Assembly: GCF_042453785.1 (NCBI RefSeq)
Contig: NC_091674.1
Location: 20,433,001 to 20,497,000, forward strand
Length of the DNA: 64,000 nt
Direction: 5' to 3'
DNA from: Malus domestica
Taxonomy: Eukaryota; Streptophyta; Magnoliopsida; Rosales; Rosaceae
The stretch's first letter is position 1. Each line of letters opens with the position of its first letter. The notes below the pieces were generated by a model. It was not told the origin of the DNA and searched no databases. It saw only the letters and a list, made by a program, of their open reading frames with translations. Below are positions 11,285 through 24,477 of the stretch, one piece after another. The translations under genes and the position numbers were made by a program.

Positions 11285-14200
11285 ATGACTAGTGGGGAAG
11301 TTAGTTGTTTGGCAAATAGTGCAACCATGCACACCGTTTTGCATCGATGCATCTATTTCACTAACTTCATACCTAAGAATGTACCACTGACAACCTTCTC
11401 AGGCACATCCATCCTAATTGAAGGACACGGTAAGACATGTATAATATTGTCCAATGGTACAATTTTGACCATTGATGAGGTACTTTAATTCTCCGCATTC
11501 CAGAAAAAAAAAAATTTTGTTTTAAGGACATTAGAGATAATAATTACCACGCTGAAACCTATGTAGAAAACGAAGTTGAATTTCTGTGCATAACTTCCTA
11601 CGTATATGGCCATAAACGTATTCTAGAGAAGATAAAGCATATCTCGAGTGGTCTGTATACTACGACCATACGCCCTATAGAAAGCCATTATGTGGCCTAC
11701 CCTACCTCAGGGACCATGCACGAAATTACACTTTGGCATGATCGTTTGGGACACCCTGGACGAACAGCGATGCGCCGTACCTCAAATCATCACACGAGCA
11801 TCCACTAACCCGAGGTTTACGTTCGATTCAAGGAATTGCATGTTAAACCTACTTCATGATTATTATTAAGCCTTCTTATGACAAGATTCGTTCAAACCCT
11901 TCCATTTTTTCTACAAAGGATTCAGGGAACATTTGTGGACCGATTCACCCTCCATACGAACCATTTAAATATTTTATGGTTTTGGTTGATGCTTCCACAT
12001 ATTGGTCACACTTTGCTTGTTGTCCACAAGGAACATTGTGTTCTCCAAACTGTTCTCTTAGGTTATCAAGCTCAAGACTCACCACTCTAATTATTTGACC
12101 AAATCTATTCGATTAGATAATTCTGGAGAATTCATATCTAAAACTTTTGATGATTATTACATGTCGGTTGAGGTTGAAGTTGAACATCTAGTACCCCATG
12201 TTCACATCTAGAACGGCTAGACAGAGGCATTCATTAAGCGCTTACAAATGATTGCTCGATCATTGGTCATACGTACCAAGCTCCCGATTGCTGCTTGAGG
12301 CCATGCAATATTGCACGTAACCATGGTGATTCACCTAAGGCCCGTTGTGACCCAACCATATAACACCCTTAAGTTGGTTATTGGATACAAACCCGACATA
12401 TCACATATGCGTGTTTTTTGTTGTGCAGTCTATGTGCCAATTTCACTGCACTTATGTACAAAAATAGGGCCTCAGCGAAGGATGAGAATTTATGTCCGAT
12501 ATGATTCTCCTTCGATTATTCATTACTTAGAACCTTTGACAAACGATCTGTTTACCGCTCATTTCACGGATTGTCACTTCTATAAGATAGTATTCTCGTC
12601 GTTAAGGGGAGATAAGAAGGTCAACATTCCTGATGAACGACGCGAATTATCGTGGATGACTCTCACTTTGTCTCATTTAGATCCCCGCACTGCTCAATCT
12701 AAAACTGAAGTGCAACGCATATTAGATCCTCAGAGCATAGCTTAAAGCATGCCAGATGCTTTCACCGATCTAGCACAAGTGACAAGATCACATATTCAAG
12801 CTGCAAATCTGCCATCAAGGATGGATATACCAAATGTACGATGGACTTCCCTCCTAGAGGCCCGGGACGCCAACTTTGGCGATCCACGTACATTAACGGC
12901 TAGCCAATCATCTGCCTCTACACACAAGTGTGGTAGACCTCTTGGTTCAAAAGATTTACACCCTCGAAAAAGGAAACCAATGGCACAGGCACAGCCTATC
13001 GTGAATCTGACTGTTGCCTACTCAATCCATCCAACTTATGAGGAAATTCTAGATTACGGAAGCGTCATTGAAAAGACGAATCCACCTCTCGAAAATCATG
13101 AGATTTCGATCTATTATGCTAGCTTGGATGATGTTTTGTGTAGAAATGAGATGATCGTCGATGATTTATTAACATATGCAGTAGCTATTGAGATTATGTT
13201 AAGCGATGACATTGAACCCCATTCCGTTGATGAATGTCGACGTAAAACCGATTAATCAAACTGGAAACAAGCAATCCAAGTCGAACTCAATTCGCTTGCG
13301 AAACGTAAGGTGTTTGGACATATAGCTCCTACTTCTCCACATGTGAAGCCCATTGGCTACAAGTGAGTTTTCGTTCAGAAGAGTAATGAGAAGAACGAAA
13401 TTGTGCATTAGAAAGCTCGTCTTGTTACGCAAGGCTTTTCACAAAGCCCTGGGATTGACTATGACAAAACTTATTCACCCGTTATGGATGTGATTACTTT
13501 TCGCTACCTTATCAGTTTGGTAGTTTCTGAAAAACTAAGTACGCAGCTGATGAATGTAGTAATTGCGTATCTCTATGGGGATCTTAATACAGAAATTTAT
13601 ATGAAAGTTCCTAAATAACTTACATTGACTAGATCAAATATCTCTAAGCCCTGGAATACCTCTCAATTCGGCTAAGGCATTCACTCTATGGTTTAAAGCA
13701 ATCCGGAAGAATATGGTATAACCATCTAAGTGAGTATTTGACTAGTCAAGGATATGTGAACAACGAGCTATACCCTTATGTGTTCATTAAGAAGTCACAT
13801 TTTGGTTTTGTGATTGTTGCAATATATGTCGATCACATAAATCTCATCGGAACTCTTGAAGGGCTTGAGAGAACTGTCACACACCTGAAGTCAGAATTTG
13901 AGATGAAAGATTTAGAAAGACTCGATACTGTCTTAGTCTCGAGATAGAGCACCGTTCAGATGGAATCTTAGTACATCAAACGAACTACACCCAGAAGTTG
14001 TTGTGCCGCTTTAATGAGGATAAAGTAAAGCCTTCGAGTACTCTTATGGTCGTTCAATCGCTAGATGCAAAATGAGATCCCTTCCATCCGAATGAGGATG
14101 TTGAAGAGATTTTGGAGCCTGAATTTCCTTATCTAAGTGCGATAGGCGATTTATTGTACTTAGCTCAATGCACTATACCCGACATTTCCTTCGCTGTTAA

Positions 14201-14868
14201 TCTTTTGGCAAGATACAGTAATGCACCAACAGGCAGACATTGGACTGGTGTTAAAGACATTTTCCGCTACCTTAAGGGTACTACAGATTTGGGCTTGTTC
14301 TATCATTACAGATCCTCAAGTGATGCCGCATCCCTTTATCTCAAGTCGATTCTCACCTTGTTGGTTATGCCAACACATGATACTTATCTAATCTGCATAA
14401 GCCGTGCTCTCAAACGGGTTATGTCTTTACCGTTGAGGCACCGCAATTTCTTGGAGGTCAACCAAACAGACCTTAGTTGCCACTTCGTCTAACCATGTTG
14501 ATTCTCGCCTTACATGAAGCAACTCAGGAATGCTTTTGCCTGAGAGCAATTATGGGCCATATTCGAAGCTCCTGCGATCTTTACCCCGTCGTTGATGTCC
14601 CGACAACGATTTATGAAGGCAACACAACATGCATCGAATAGCTCAAGAAGGGTTATATCAAATGAGACAACACTAAGCATATTAGGCCAAAGTTCTTCTT
14701 CTCACATGAACAACAAGAGCATCAGAAGATTGAAGTCATGCAAATCCGTTCACAAGACAATTTGGCCAACCTCTTCACCAAATCACTATCGAAGGCGATG
14801 TTTTAGAAGCTTGTTTAAGGAATTGGTATGCTTAAAATTTTTTAGTTGTAACATTGCTAGTTCTCTTT
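11285..14868 (+). pseudogene. Copia pol remnant (protease, integrase, reverse transcriptase, RNase H)
   Basis: Domains in order are as follows. Protease is at 11285-11488, where the catalytic D[ST]G box reads NSA (ANSATMHTVL), so the aspartate is lost. A GAG-pre-integrase segment with HDRLGHPG lies at about 11738-11762. Integrase core pieces run 11880-12420. A linker with KRKPMAQA-type sequence lies at 12749-13255. Reverse transcriptase runs 13260-13950, with ARLVTQGFSQ and a YVDH box at about 13826 in place of YVDD. RNase H and its tail run 14112-14868. Stops and frameshifts occur throughout. This is a relic of one polyprotein, not several genes. Confidence 0.85.
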
Positions 14869-15264
14869 GAAACTATGTCAAACTCAAGGGGAGTATCCTG
14901 AAGTATACTTGCTTGATCTTAATGTACTCTTTTCCCTACGATTAGGAGCATTTTTCCCACTGGGGTTTTGCTACCTAACGAGGTTTTAACGAGGCACTCA
15001 CCTTGGGTTGATCATATCCCTGATGATGTCCCGTAGACGTTTCATTTGACTTTGCATTCCTCACGCATTTTTCCTTAGACTATGGATTTTATCCCTACAC
15101 GGGTTTTTACCATAGCCATATGGTTTTTTGTGAGACTTACTTCCTTATGCAAGTTCCTACCTTATTGAGAATAGCATGTTCTCATAATCAGTGCTAATGA
15201 GTCAATTTTCTCAACCTCTACATGATGCTGAATCTACTTGAGTATTTACACACTCAATGGGGAG

Positions 15265-15490
15265 TGTTGTAAACTTCTAGTTTAAGTATGATTGTGTAAA
15301 TCCTATATTAGATTTGATTCTAGTTATTCTTTCCTATATGGACTTGTATCCTTAGGGGAGAATGATTTCTTCTCTCTGTTATTATTATAAATAAAGGCAC
15401 TGCGTAGGGGGAAGAACACACATTCCTCTACACAACCCTACTCTGTGCCACTGGCCACCTTCCCCTATCAGTTAAATATAGGCCACAACA
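15265..15490 (+). repeat. 3' LTR of the copia element
   Basis: The 226-bp LTR begins TGTTGTAAACTTC and ends GGCCACAACA. It is preceded by the polypurine tract within CAATGGGGAG (15255-15264) and followed by the 5-bp duplication AAAAA. It contains TATAAATAAAGG-type sequence at about 15388 that could act as promoter or polyadenylation signal. Confidence 0.85.
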
Positions 15491-15842
15491 AAAAAAGGAT
15501 TTTAAACCTGAATTTCTAAAGTATTCTTACCTATCACTGTAACGACTCTCACCATTGAGCTAACCCTAATTTCTTAATTAAGTTTGAGTATAATTCATTT
15601 AATATTGTTTTGATTCGCCCTCATGATTATTAATTGAAGGGAAGAACGAACTAGTCGGTTGATAGACAAATGCTTTATCTATATCTATTTATAGGTTTGG
15701 ACAACAATAAGTCCCAACAGTAATACAAGTATGCAGTAGATAGAGATTGGCAGATTACCATTTACCAAGTACCAAAAAAACAACAAAATCTTTATTAATT
15801 ACGTGCCCAAGACTAAAAACCTTAATCATTTATAGGAAACCC

Positions 15843-15849
15843 TATAAAT
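15843..15849 (+). promoter_or_regulatory. Putative TATA box of the first CslG gene
   Basis: TATAAAT lies 75-81 bp upstream of ATG 15924, in the context ACCCTATAAATTTA. The second CslG gene has a related stretch (TATAAACCCTATAAC, 24753-24767) at a similar distance from its ATG. The pairing is suggestive only. The space between the copia LTR (ends 15490) and this box is about 350 bp. Confidence 0.4.
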
Positions 15850-15923
15850 TTAATGCCATGCCTACCTAAGAGTTCCAAAATACAGGGAAAGCTCAAACTC
15901 AAAGAGTTTCCACTTGTACCACC

Positions 15924-16589
15924 ATGCCCACCACCACCCATGATGGGCTCCCACCACTTCACACCCACAAGCCCTCTCGTCGAACCACCGCAAACCGTGT
16001 ATTCGTGGTGGTTCACTTTAGTGCCATCTTAGCCCTGCTCTATCGCCATACACTCTCCCTCCTCCACTCCACAACCCTTACCTCTTTCTTCATCACCCTC
16101 ACCTTCCTCATCTCCGACACTCTTCTTGCTTTCATGTACACCACTATACAATCTTTGCGCATGAAACCAATTTATCGCACTGAATTCCCCGAAAACCTGA
16201 AAAGGGTTGTCGAAGAACCTGATTTTCCTGCTTTGGACGTGTTCATATGCACAGCTGATCCCTACAAGGAGCCACCAATGAACGTGGTGAACACAGCCTT
16301 ATCGGTCATGGCTTATGACTATCCAACCGAGAAGGTATCAGTGTATGTTTCAGACGATGGCGGCTCAGCTCTGACTCTCTTTGCTTTCATGGAGGCTGCC
16401 AAATTTGCAAGCCACTGGCTACCTTTCTGCAGGAACAACAACATAGTGGAACGCTGCCCGGAAGCTTATTTTGAAACGGATCATTCTCGGTTTCCTGAAG
16501 CCGAGAAGATAAAGGTAAAAAAATTCTAGTGATATATATCAATTTTCCGAAACTATTAGCTAAATGTATGTTCAGCTACATTTCATACA

Positions 16590-16625
<36 letters not shown>

Positions 16626-19600
16626 TATGGCAATATTCTTTTAAGTTATAATGTTTAATTTTTAATCATCCCTAGACCATATATAGTGTTAGGGATGATA
16701 ACTTTGGATGGGACTTTCTAGATTCAAAAACATAGTTCATTGTAAGAATGCACTCCAAGGATACTAATGAACTATGCACTCAAAGATTACTAAGTTACTA
16801 CTCAAGCACTATAAATATACTAAACTTGACCAAAAAATGTACTACAAAAAGACTACACAAAAAACTTTCAAAGTAATGCCTTTTATGAGACCTTGAAAAT
16901 TGTCGTTTTAAAGTTCTCACTAATGTGTTGTATCTAGTTATTTATTAACTTTCTCCATAAATTTGCAGCACATTGATTTCTTCAAAATTTAATATAAATT
17001 TCATTTAACTACTTATCCAAACATAGCATAGGTAACTATTTGAAGAAGAGTCGAGCCTTGTTCTAAATTAAAAGGAGTGCTTCGAAAGCCTATAGAAATC
17101 CAACACATTACGAACCCATCTACATATTCAGTAGGATAGCGACGAGGGATAATATGTATTTATAAGGCATATACGGACAAAGACAGAAAAGAAAAAAAAA
17201 AAAAAAAAAAAAGAGGGTAAGGGGAAAGAGGAGGAGAAAAAGGGGGGGTGTGCATGTATTGTATAATAATTCTCCCTTTGCGATTCTCATCATGCGTATC
17301 AATCTCTTTAATTCTCTTTAATTTTTGTTTATCTGAGATATCGATAAAGAAAATAAAACACGCATCAGCTAATATGGAGAAAATACTTGCTGGTCACCCT
17401 TGTTCTTTGTTCCCTATCGCTTTCATACATAAACAACCAACATTGTTATACAGAGGCAATGTGGAGTTCAAGATTACTCAGCCTTTTTTTTTTTTTGGTA
17501 TACCAAACCACTTACCTGTCTTATTTTTTTATATTGATTTGTCATCTATATTTTAATTATAAATTCAAGTGAGAAAATAGAATAGGTGAGTACACATATC
17601 AATAAATAAAAAATTCCAGTTTGTGTAAATGGGTTTACTTTATGGATCGAAATTATCAATCCCACCACATTTAGAGCTAATTAATTAAGTAATTACATGT
17701 TCTTCTGAATCATGGCACAAGATTATGTACCAAGGCATGAAAGTGAAGGTAACCAATGTAATAGAGAGAGGCAAAGTCGATCAGGAATATCTAACTGGAA
17801 AACGGGAAATTCAAGCTTTTAACAAATGGACGGATGGATTTACACGGCAAGATCATCCCGCTGTTATTCAGGTATTTTTCTCGTTCAAGTGATATAGCAC
17901 TTTATCCTCGTGATTAGAACATGCACGATCATAAGATAGCTGTTTTTAACCGAAACTTATCACGCAATTAACAATCTTGCAAGCAACCGTTTATGCTGCC
18001 AACATAAAACGTCAAATTGCGTCCTCACGTTAGATACTGAAGTGCATAACTTATGAGCAACCAAATATTCATGCATATGAATGTTGTGAATTATGAGCAG
18101 GTTCTTTTGGACAATAGCAAAGACAGAGACATCACAGGCCATCTGATGTCAAACCTAATTTACTTCTCTAGAGAAAAAAGCAGGACATCACCCCACCATT
18201 TCAAAGCTGGTGCACTTAATGCCCTTGTAAGCTCAAAACCCTAGCTCGTTTTCTCATTAACCATCTTTTTATTAATTAATTTTCTACATTAATAAACAAA
18301 TTAACTAATTTGTTTATCTTTTGATGTTGTGTTACAAAGCTACGAGTTTCAGCTATCATGACCAATGCTCCAATAGTCTTAACCCTAGACTGTGATATGT
18401 ACTCCAACAATCCCGATACGCCACTTCGCACTCTATGTTACCTATCAGACCCTAAGCTTCGATCCAAAGTAGGGTATGTCCAATTCCCTCAACGTTTTCA
18501 AGGAATCAACAAGACTGACATATATGCAAGTGAGTTCAGGCATCTGTTCATTATCAACCCATGCGGATTCGATGGGCTATTAGGACCAAATTATGTAGGA
18601 ACCGGATGCTTTTTCTCCCGACGAGCATTCTTCGGAGGGCCGTCGGAGCTTTTACCACCAGAAATTCCCCAATTGCACCCTAACAATGTAGTTGACAAGC
18701 CCCTTCAGAATCCAGAGGTTTTGGAATTGGCAAATCATGTTGCATCTTGCGACTATGAGAACAATACCACTTGGGGATATAAGGTATGAAAATAAGCTAA
18801 TTAGTGCTACGTATCTTCTAATGAGGGAGCGTGATTAACAATCACATTATGACAACGTAATTAACAACTCCCATTTTTCTTACAAATCAATGACATTATG
18901 ACAGTGTAATTTGAAACCTGATAGATGAAATTGATTAAATTGTGCAGATGGGAGTAAGATATGGCTCACTCGTGGAGGACTACTTCACGGGTTATATCCT
19001 GCTTTGCGAGGGATGGAATGCCATATTTTGCAATCCAGAGAGGGCAGCATTTTTAGGGGATGCCCCGATCAACCTTCTTGATGCGTTGAATCAAAGCAAG
19101 AGATGGGCCGTAGGCCTACTTGAGGTAGGTTTCTCAAAATATAGTCCAGTAACATACGGTGTTCGGGCCATGGGTCCTCTGATGGGCCTTGGTTATGCCT
19201 TTGGTTTTTGGGCCTTTTGGGCCATTCCCATCACCACATATGCCTTCGTCCCGCAGCTAGCGCTCCTCAATGGGATCACCCTATTTCCAAAGGTAATGCA
19301 CACTCACCATTTACTAGTTTGTTGTCTTGAGAAAATTGTACAATATTCTATTGTCAAACTTATTTTGTGACTTCATACCACACATTTAAATAGAACTCCA
19401 CACGATTAAGGTTCAAATTGATATAATGACAACATTTTTCGGGTCTGATCTTTTGCAAGTGTTCTTGGTCAAACAAGACGCGCTATACTTTTGAAACTAA
19501 GATTTAAGTGCTTATTGCAGGTTTCGGATCCATGGTTTCTCTTGTATGCGTTTGTTGTCCTTGGAGCCTATGGGGAAGAACTCGTTGATTTTGTATTATC

Positions 19601-20072
19601 TGGAGGAACATTCCTTAAGTGGTGGAATAACCAGAGAATGTGGATTATTAGGGGACTCTCAAGCTTCGCGTTTGGATTCGTTGAGTACTTTCTCAAGTCC
19701 TTAGGCATTTCCACACATGGGTTTAATGTGACCAGCAAAGTACTTGATGAGGACCAAAGAAAAAGATATGAACAAGGCATGATGGAGTTTGGAGTCCCAT
19801 CTCCCTTCTTTGTGCCACTTACAGTGGCTGCCATTGTCAACCTGGCTGCCTTTGCTTGGGGCCATGTAGAGATTTTCCGAGGCGGCGGTAGCTTCGAAGA
19901 ATTGTTTGTGCAGATGTTTATAGCTGGATTTGGCATAGTTAATTGCATACCAATTTATGAAGCCATGATCAGTAGGAATGATAAGGGAAAAATTCCTACA
20001 AAAACTAGTCTGGTTTCAACAATTCTGGCATTTGTTCTCTACGCAGCGGCTTATGTCACTCTGAGGAACTGA
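15924..20072 (+). CDS. CslG: Cellulose synthase-like protein G, copy 1 (735 aa, six exons)
   Basis: Membrane-bound processive glycosyltransferase of family GT2. Exons: 15924-16514, 17722-17871, 18101-18226, 18340-18783, 18948-19292, 19521-20072. All introns are phase 0 with GT..AG ends. The product starts MPTTTHDGLPPLHTHK. It has N-terminal membrane helices (about residues 25-72), the CslG-like segment FICTADPYKEPPMNVVNTAL, and catalytic DDG at 144-146, DCD at 306-308, VED (D448) and QSKRW at 486-490. Several C-terminal membrane helices follow, and it ends VTLRN. Length and all motifs are normal for CslG. Known CslG/M relatives either act on cell-wall-type glycans (unproven) or glucuronidate triterpenoid aglycones at the ER; substrate here is unknown. 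The tandem copy at 24810-29296 has the same exon plan. Intron 1 (about 1.2 kb) holds a CATA repeat. Confidence 0.95.
16577..16628. repeat. (CATA)n/(TA)n microsatellite in CslG copy 1 intron 1
   Basis: About nine consecutive CATA units run into a short TA tract. The tract is purely intronic and probably length-variable. A pure A-run of about 20 bp also lies in this intron near 17190-17212. Confidence 0.9.
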
Positions 20073-20197
20073 TGATGATCAACACTCTCAAAACTGTATT
20101 TAGCCTTAGGGGTCTAAGGCAGCTTTGTGCTCTCTGCCCACACAGATTTCTTAGTGTTCTACTGTCTACTCCACCAATCTTCTTTTGCAATTTGCAA

Positions 20198-20203
20198 AAT
20201 AAA
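20198..20203 (+). terminator. Likely polyadenylation signal of CslG copy 1
   Basis: AATAAA lies 126 bp past the stop codon within a T/A-rich 3' region (TTTGCAAAATAAAATTTGTA). Position and context suit a plant near-upstream element. There is no transcript evidence. Confidence 0.45.
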
Positions 20204-20229
20204 ATTTGTATTTTGGACCACTTTCCGTC

Positions 20230-20790
20230 CATTGCGTTAGGTTTCCATTAAGTAGGCCTTTTGAGAAGTTTCTACATTTATAAAATCAATCAAAGACTTT
20301 AATGCGTTGTTCAAAGTTTATGATGGATGTATTATGTATTAGACTAATATTTTATCAGACATGATGAAAAACTTATATTAACGCACGATGAATTTGATAT
20401 AAACATTTTATAATAGTCCTATAGTTTAATAGACATTTTTATTTGCATCTTGCTAAGATGACATGTGCTGAACAATATTAGGATAATGTCCATTTTCCAA
20501 AATTCCAATGTCAGTGATTCATGTGCAGTGTTGCACGTTGTATAGGGCCTTCCACCAACACCCTCAAGATTAAATAATAAAGCTATGGCCAAGTAGGAGG
20601 GAGCGACGTGAGAACACACGAAATCAAACTATCTTCCTTTAAATAAGGGAAACTAATAAAAAGAGTTTGAAAACCTACATTTTTACACTAAAAAGTCAAT
20701 CAGAGTAGCATTCATCTTACCTTTTATTTTATCTTTACCGTTAAAACTCAAAATTTCCAAACCTCTCTCTGAGTTTTCCTTTAAATAATT
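20230..20790. other. Intergenic spacer, nothing recognised
   Basis: AT-rich sequence after the CslG copy 1 3' end. No coding similarity, inverted ends or RNA gene is seen. Confidence 0.4.
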
Positions 20791-22600
20791 TGTTGATGAT
20801 GAGAATTTGAATCTGATACACCTAAAACTTCATGGTCCAACCGGATTTACATATATCCATAAGGAAATGTCGCCCATGATTGCAAAGCAGATTTTATTTC
20901 TGTTTGGATCAAAACTTGACTTTGGGCTTGAGAAAGGAGCTGGCCCAAAAAGGAGGCCTGAAGGAATAGTTGACCAAGGCCCGGCCGAAACCCAGAAAAG
21001 CAGAAAAGGCCTCTTCTGACTTGGTGCAGCTCATGAAAACCACTTGCTTACCTACCCAAGGGCCAAGTGGTATAGACTGACCAGCTACACAGCCCATAAA
21101 GTACTTTATGGTGGCATTACATGTAAAATAGTTGATGAGTCATCACCCTCAAACCGCATTCGGGCAAGGCTGCTGCTACAGGAGACCAAGCCGAGTTGTC
21201 TATATAAGAAGAAAGAGAAACCAGGAATAAGGACACTCAATCAAACAAACAAATGCAAGCACAAACTCTACTCAAAGCCAGATTTGCCTTCAAAACGAAG
21301 CTGTAGTCAGCCCAAGCCTTCATCCCTCTCGGGACAAGCCTTCATCCCTCGCGGGATAAACCTTCCTTCAAACCTTTGTAATAGCTCTGCTACCCTGTTC
21401 AACCTTGCTGTAGTATCGATTCATCTTTTGTAATCTCTCTATCTCTATCTCTCTCTCTAAACTTTCAGACCCTTGACAAAATTACAAAGATAGGAACCTG
21501 CAAGACGATCAGCCTTACCTGATAAGGTTTAACCTTGCCCGACCTTCTTTGTTTTTGTCTTTTCATTCATTAGCCTAGCAATATGTTATATACTTCCAGT
21601 TATATGCAAGTTATTTCTAGCAAAATGACATTAAAAGGCTTTCTCATTACTTGGATCCGATTTGAATATATTTTCAGTGTTCAAACCAGATCCAAGTCCG
21701 AAGCCCTCGGGCATGCAAATCTGATCAGTTAAAAGTCCTTGGCCTCAAGGCATAAAAAAGAACTTTATGTGGACTTAACCCATCCACGACAGTCCTTGAT
21801 AAACGAGAAGTCCGAAGTTACTTGGGGCGCAAGTAATCGACCTACCTCTTAGTTTTATTTCTATTATATTATGATTATCATAGAACGTTTAAGCATGGAA
21901 TGGATTCTGATAGGAAACCTCAAGGCCTACACCTAAGGCCCCACGAAGGCACCTATTTGGATTCATTCTGTTCTGCGGTCTAGAACGTTTGAGTATAAGA
22001 ACAAACTCTAATGGGAAGCCCCAAGGCCTACATCTAAGGCCCCACAAAGGCACTTATTTGGGTTCATTCTACCTCTCGAGCTCGGGTAATCAGAAGTATA
22101 ATAGTTATAAGACTCCTGCACTCACGAGAACAAATATGATGTGTTCGAGCACTGGTTTAGTTTAATAGGAAGCCTCAAGGCCTATACCTAAGGCCCCACA
22201 AAGGCACCTGTTATAACTAACACGGTTTCTCGGGTATATATATATATATACAACTAAAACTCGACATCCATTTTATATCTGCCATGCTGAAGATGGCAGT
22301 GGCACGCCCGAGCACCTAAAAGTTAATCTTGATTGTGAGCCTCAAGACTTACACCTAAGGCCCCACAAAGGCACCTTTCAAAGTTAACTTTGTCCTTCTC
22401 TTTCAGCCTTGCCCGACGAGTCTTGCCCGATAAAGACTTGCCCGACGAGACTTGCCCGACAAAGTCTGACAGTGAAGCAGAAGCCCGACAGCAGCCCTCA
22501 ACCGGCGCCAACCTCCCGGGGAGCTGTGTGCTCGTCGGCCAGGAAACATCCCCGACGGAAATTCCTGACGCGAACAATTTCTGTTACTTATGTTACTGAA
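20791..22600 (+). mobile_element. Remnant of a non-autonomous LTR retrotransposon
   Basis: The first part resembles an LTR, with a TATA box in TTGTCTATATAAGAAG (about 21196) and TG at about 20791. Downstream, a 40-bp motif (AAGCCTCAAGGCCTACACC, then TAAGGCCCCACAAAGGCACC) recurs four to five times, at about 21915, 22020, 22170 and 22345. The tail (22400-22560) repeats CTTGCCCGACGAG-like units. No gag-pol similarity is visible and no second LTR was found, so this is a truncated, non-coding element. Classification beyond LTR type is inference. Confidence 0.5.
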
Positions 22601-22712
22601 AAAGGAAACATAAATATAATATTTTATGGGGTGCACTCGGATGTGCACTCAGAGTTTCCAATGCAGTCGTTATGTAGTATTACCAAAGCGTTTATGTTAT
22701 AATGTGTTTATT

Positions 22713-23346
22713 AGGGCCATATTTCTTTCGTGGTTTTGCGGTGTCACTTTATTTTTAATGTGATCTTCGTGGTAAAAAAAATATTAGTTAAATGTTTATG
22801 GTGAACTTCGTTAACAATTGCAGTGCAAATCAAAATTTCTATTAATATTTCGTTAAAAATGTGGTTAAAATCATCATTTCAAACAATTCTCTTAACTAAG
22901 AAGCCGAGCAAATTGTATGTGTTTGAAATCCCATTTCTCAATGATCATATGTACGCCTCTCACGAAATCTTTCCTCTTTTTCTTCAATTACATCTGAAAA
23001 CGACTTATAAATCTTATTATGACCATCCATCATTGGTTGTCCGCGAATTCCATTATCATCAATCATTGTCCCAAGAAAGCACTCCGATGCACATGGATGA
23101 TCATTGAGAAATGGGAAGTTATTAGAGAACTCATAGGATAGATGATTTAGGCTTATGAGTTGTGTCAATTGTTTAAAATGACGATTTTAACCACGTTTTT
23201 AAATGGAATACTAACATAAGTTTTGATTTGGACTTTTAATTGCTAACGGAGTTCACCACAAGTATGTAATTAACAACCTTTTCACTACAGGGATCATATT
23301 AAAAATAAGGTGTCACTACAGGAACCATGAAAAAAATTTGACCTTT
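22713..23346. mobile_element. Long-TIR MITE (MULE-like)
   Basis: The left arm (from about 22713) and right arm (to about 23346) are inverted copies over about 190 bp. For instance, GTGTCACTTTATTTTTAATG on the left pairs with CATTAAAAATAAGGTGTCAC-like sequence on the right. A perfect inner pair, ATTTCTCAATGATCAT and ATGATCATTGAGAAAT, lies near 22933 and 23100. The element is therefore close to one large hairpin. I found no convincing target duplication. No transposase. Confidence 0.6.
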
Positions 23347-23483
23347 AATTATTTTTCAATTATAAAATATTAACTTTATCATATGCATGTTAATTCAAGT
23401 CGCATGCGGTAATACATAACATTTAAAAAATTATTGTTACGAAAAAAAATAAAAATTAATTGAACTAGAAGTATCAAGTTTAT

Positions 23484-24472
23484 TGTGACATCCCACATCG
23501 CCCAGGAGAGTGATCCTTAAATGTATATTCTCATCCCAACCTAGCACGAGGCCTTTTGAGAGCTCACTGGCTTCAGGTTCCGTAGGAACTCCGAAGTTAA
23601 GCGATAAGGGGGCTAGAGCACTCCCAGGATGGGTGACCCACTGGGAAGTTGCTCGTGAGTTCCCATAAACAAAACCATGAGGGAATGGTAAGCCCAAAGC
23701 GGACAATATCGTGCTACGGTAGTGGAGCGGGCCCGAGAAGTGATCCGTCCTGGGCCGAGATGTGACAATTTGGTATCAAAGCCATACCCTGGCCGTGGTG
23801 TGCCGACAAGGACGTTGGGCCCCTAAGGGGGGTGGATTGTGACATCCCACATCGCCCAGGGGAGTGATCCTTAAATGTATATTCCCATCCCTACCTAGCA
23901 CGAGGCTTTTTGGGAGCCCACTGGCTTCAGGTTCCGTAAAAACTCCGAAGTTAAGCGAGAAGGGGGCCAGAGCACTCCCAGGATGGGTGACCCACTCGGA
24001 AGTTGTTCGTGAGTTCTCAAAAACAAAACCGTGAGGGAATGGTAAGCCCAAAGCGGACAATATCGTGCTACGGTAATAGAGCGAGCCCGGGAAGTGATCC
24101 GTCCTGGGCCGGGATGTGACAATTTGGTATCAGAGCCATACCCTGGCCGTGGTGTGCCGACAAGGACGTCGGGCCCTTAAGGGGGTGGATTGTGACATCC
24201 CACATCGCCTAGGGGAGTGATCCTTAAATGTATATTCTCATCCCTACCTAGCACGAGGCTTTTTGGGAGCTCACTGGCTTCGGGTTCCGTAAGAACTCCG
24301 AAGTTAAGCGAGAAGGGGGCCAGAGCACTCCCAGGATGGGTGACTCACTCGAATTGCTCGTGAGTTCCCAGAAACAAAACCGTGAGGGAATGATAAGCCC
24401 AAAGCGGACAATATCGTGCTACGGTAGTGGAGCGGGCCCGGAAAGTGATCCGCCCCGGACCGGGATGTGACA
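23484..24472 (+). mobile_element. Cassandra TRIM with three LTRs and two internal domains
   Basis: The LTRs are 23484-23767, 23838-24121 and 24191-24472 (282-284 bp each). They are separated by two short internal domains (about 70 bp), each with a primer-binding site (TTGGTATCA.AGCCATACC) and a polypurine tract (CCTAAGGGGG). Each LTR contains a 5S rRNA-like domain (AAGTTAAGCGA..., CAGGATGGGTGAC). The whole array is flanked by one perfect 5-bp TSD, TTTAT (23479-23483 and 24473-24477), so it behaves as a single locus. The promoter-bearing 5S cores look like RNA genes but belong to the transposon. Confidence 0.93.
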
Positions 24473-24477
24473 TTTAT

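Larger units (their letters stand above)
7498..15490 (+). mobile_element. Full-length but decayed Ty1/copia LTR retrotransposon
   Basis: Two similar LTRs (7498-7732 and 15265-15490), both beginning TGTT and ending ACAACA, enclose gag, protease, integrase, reverse transcriptase and RNase H remnants in the copia order (integrase before reverse transcriptase). The flanking 5-bp duplication is AAAAA (7493-7497 and 15491-15495), which is low in complexity but in place. A purine tract (CAATGGGGAG) precedes the 3' LTR. Many stops and frameshifts mean it is dead. A complete Cassandra element (7919-8575) inserted into its 5' leader. The 3' LTR ends 433 bp upstream of the first CslG start codon. Confidence 0.9.

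Noticed and set aside
19568..19948. 126-codon open frame on the minus strand across CslG copy 1 exon 6 (similar at 28798-29196)
   Set aside because: It is the antisense shadow of a conserved coding exon and has no domain of its own.
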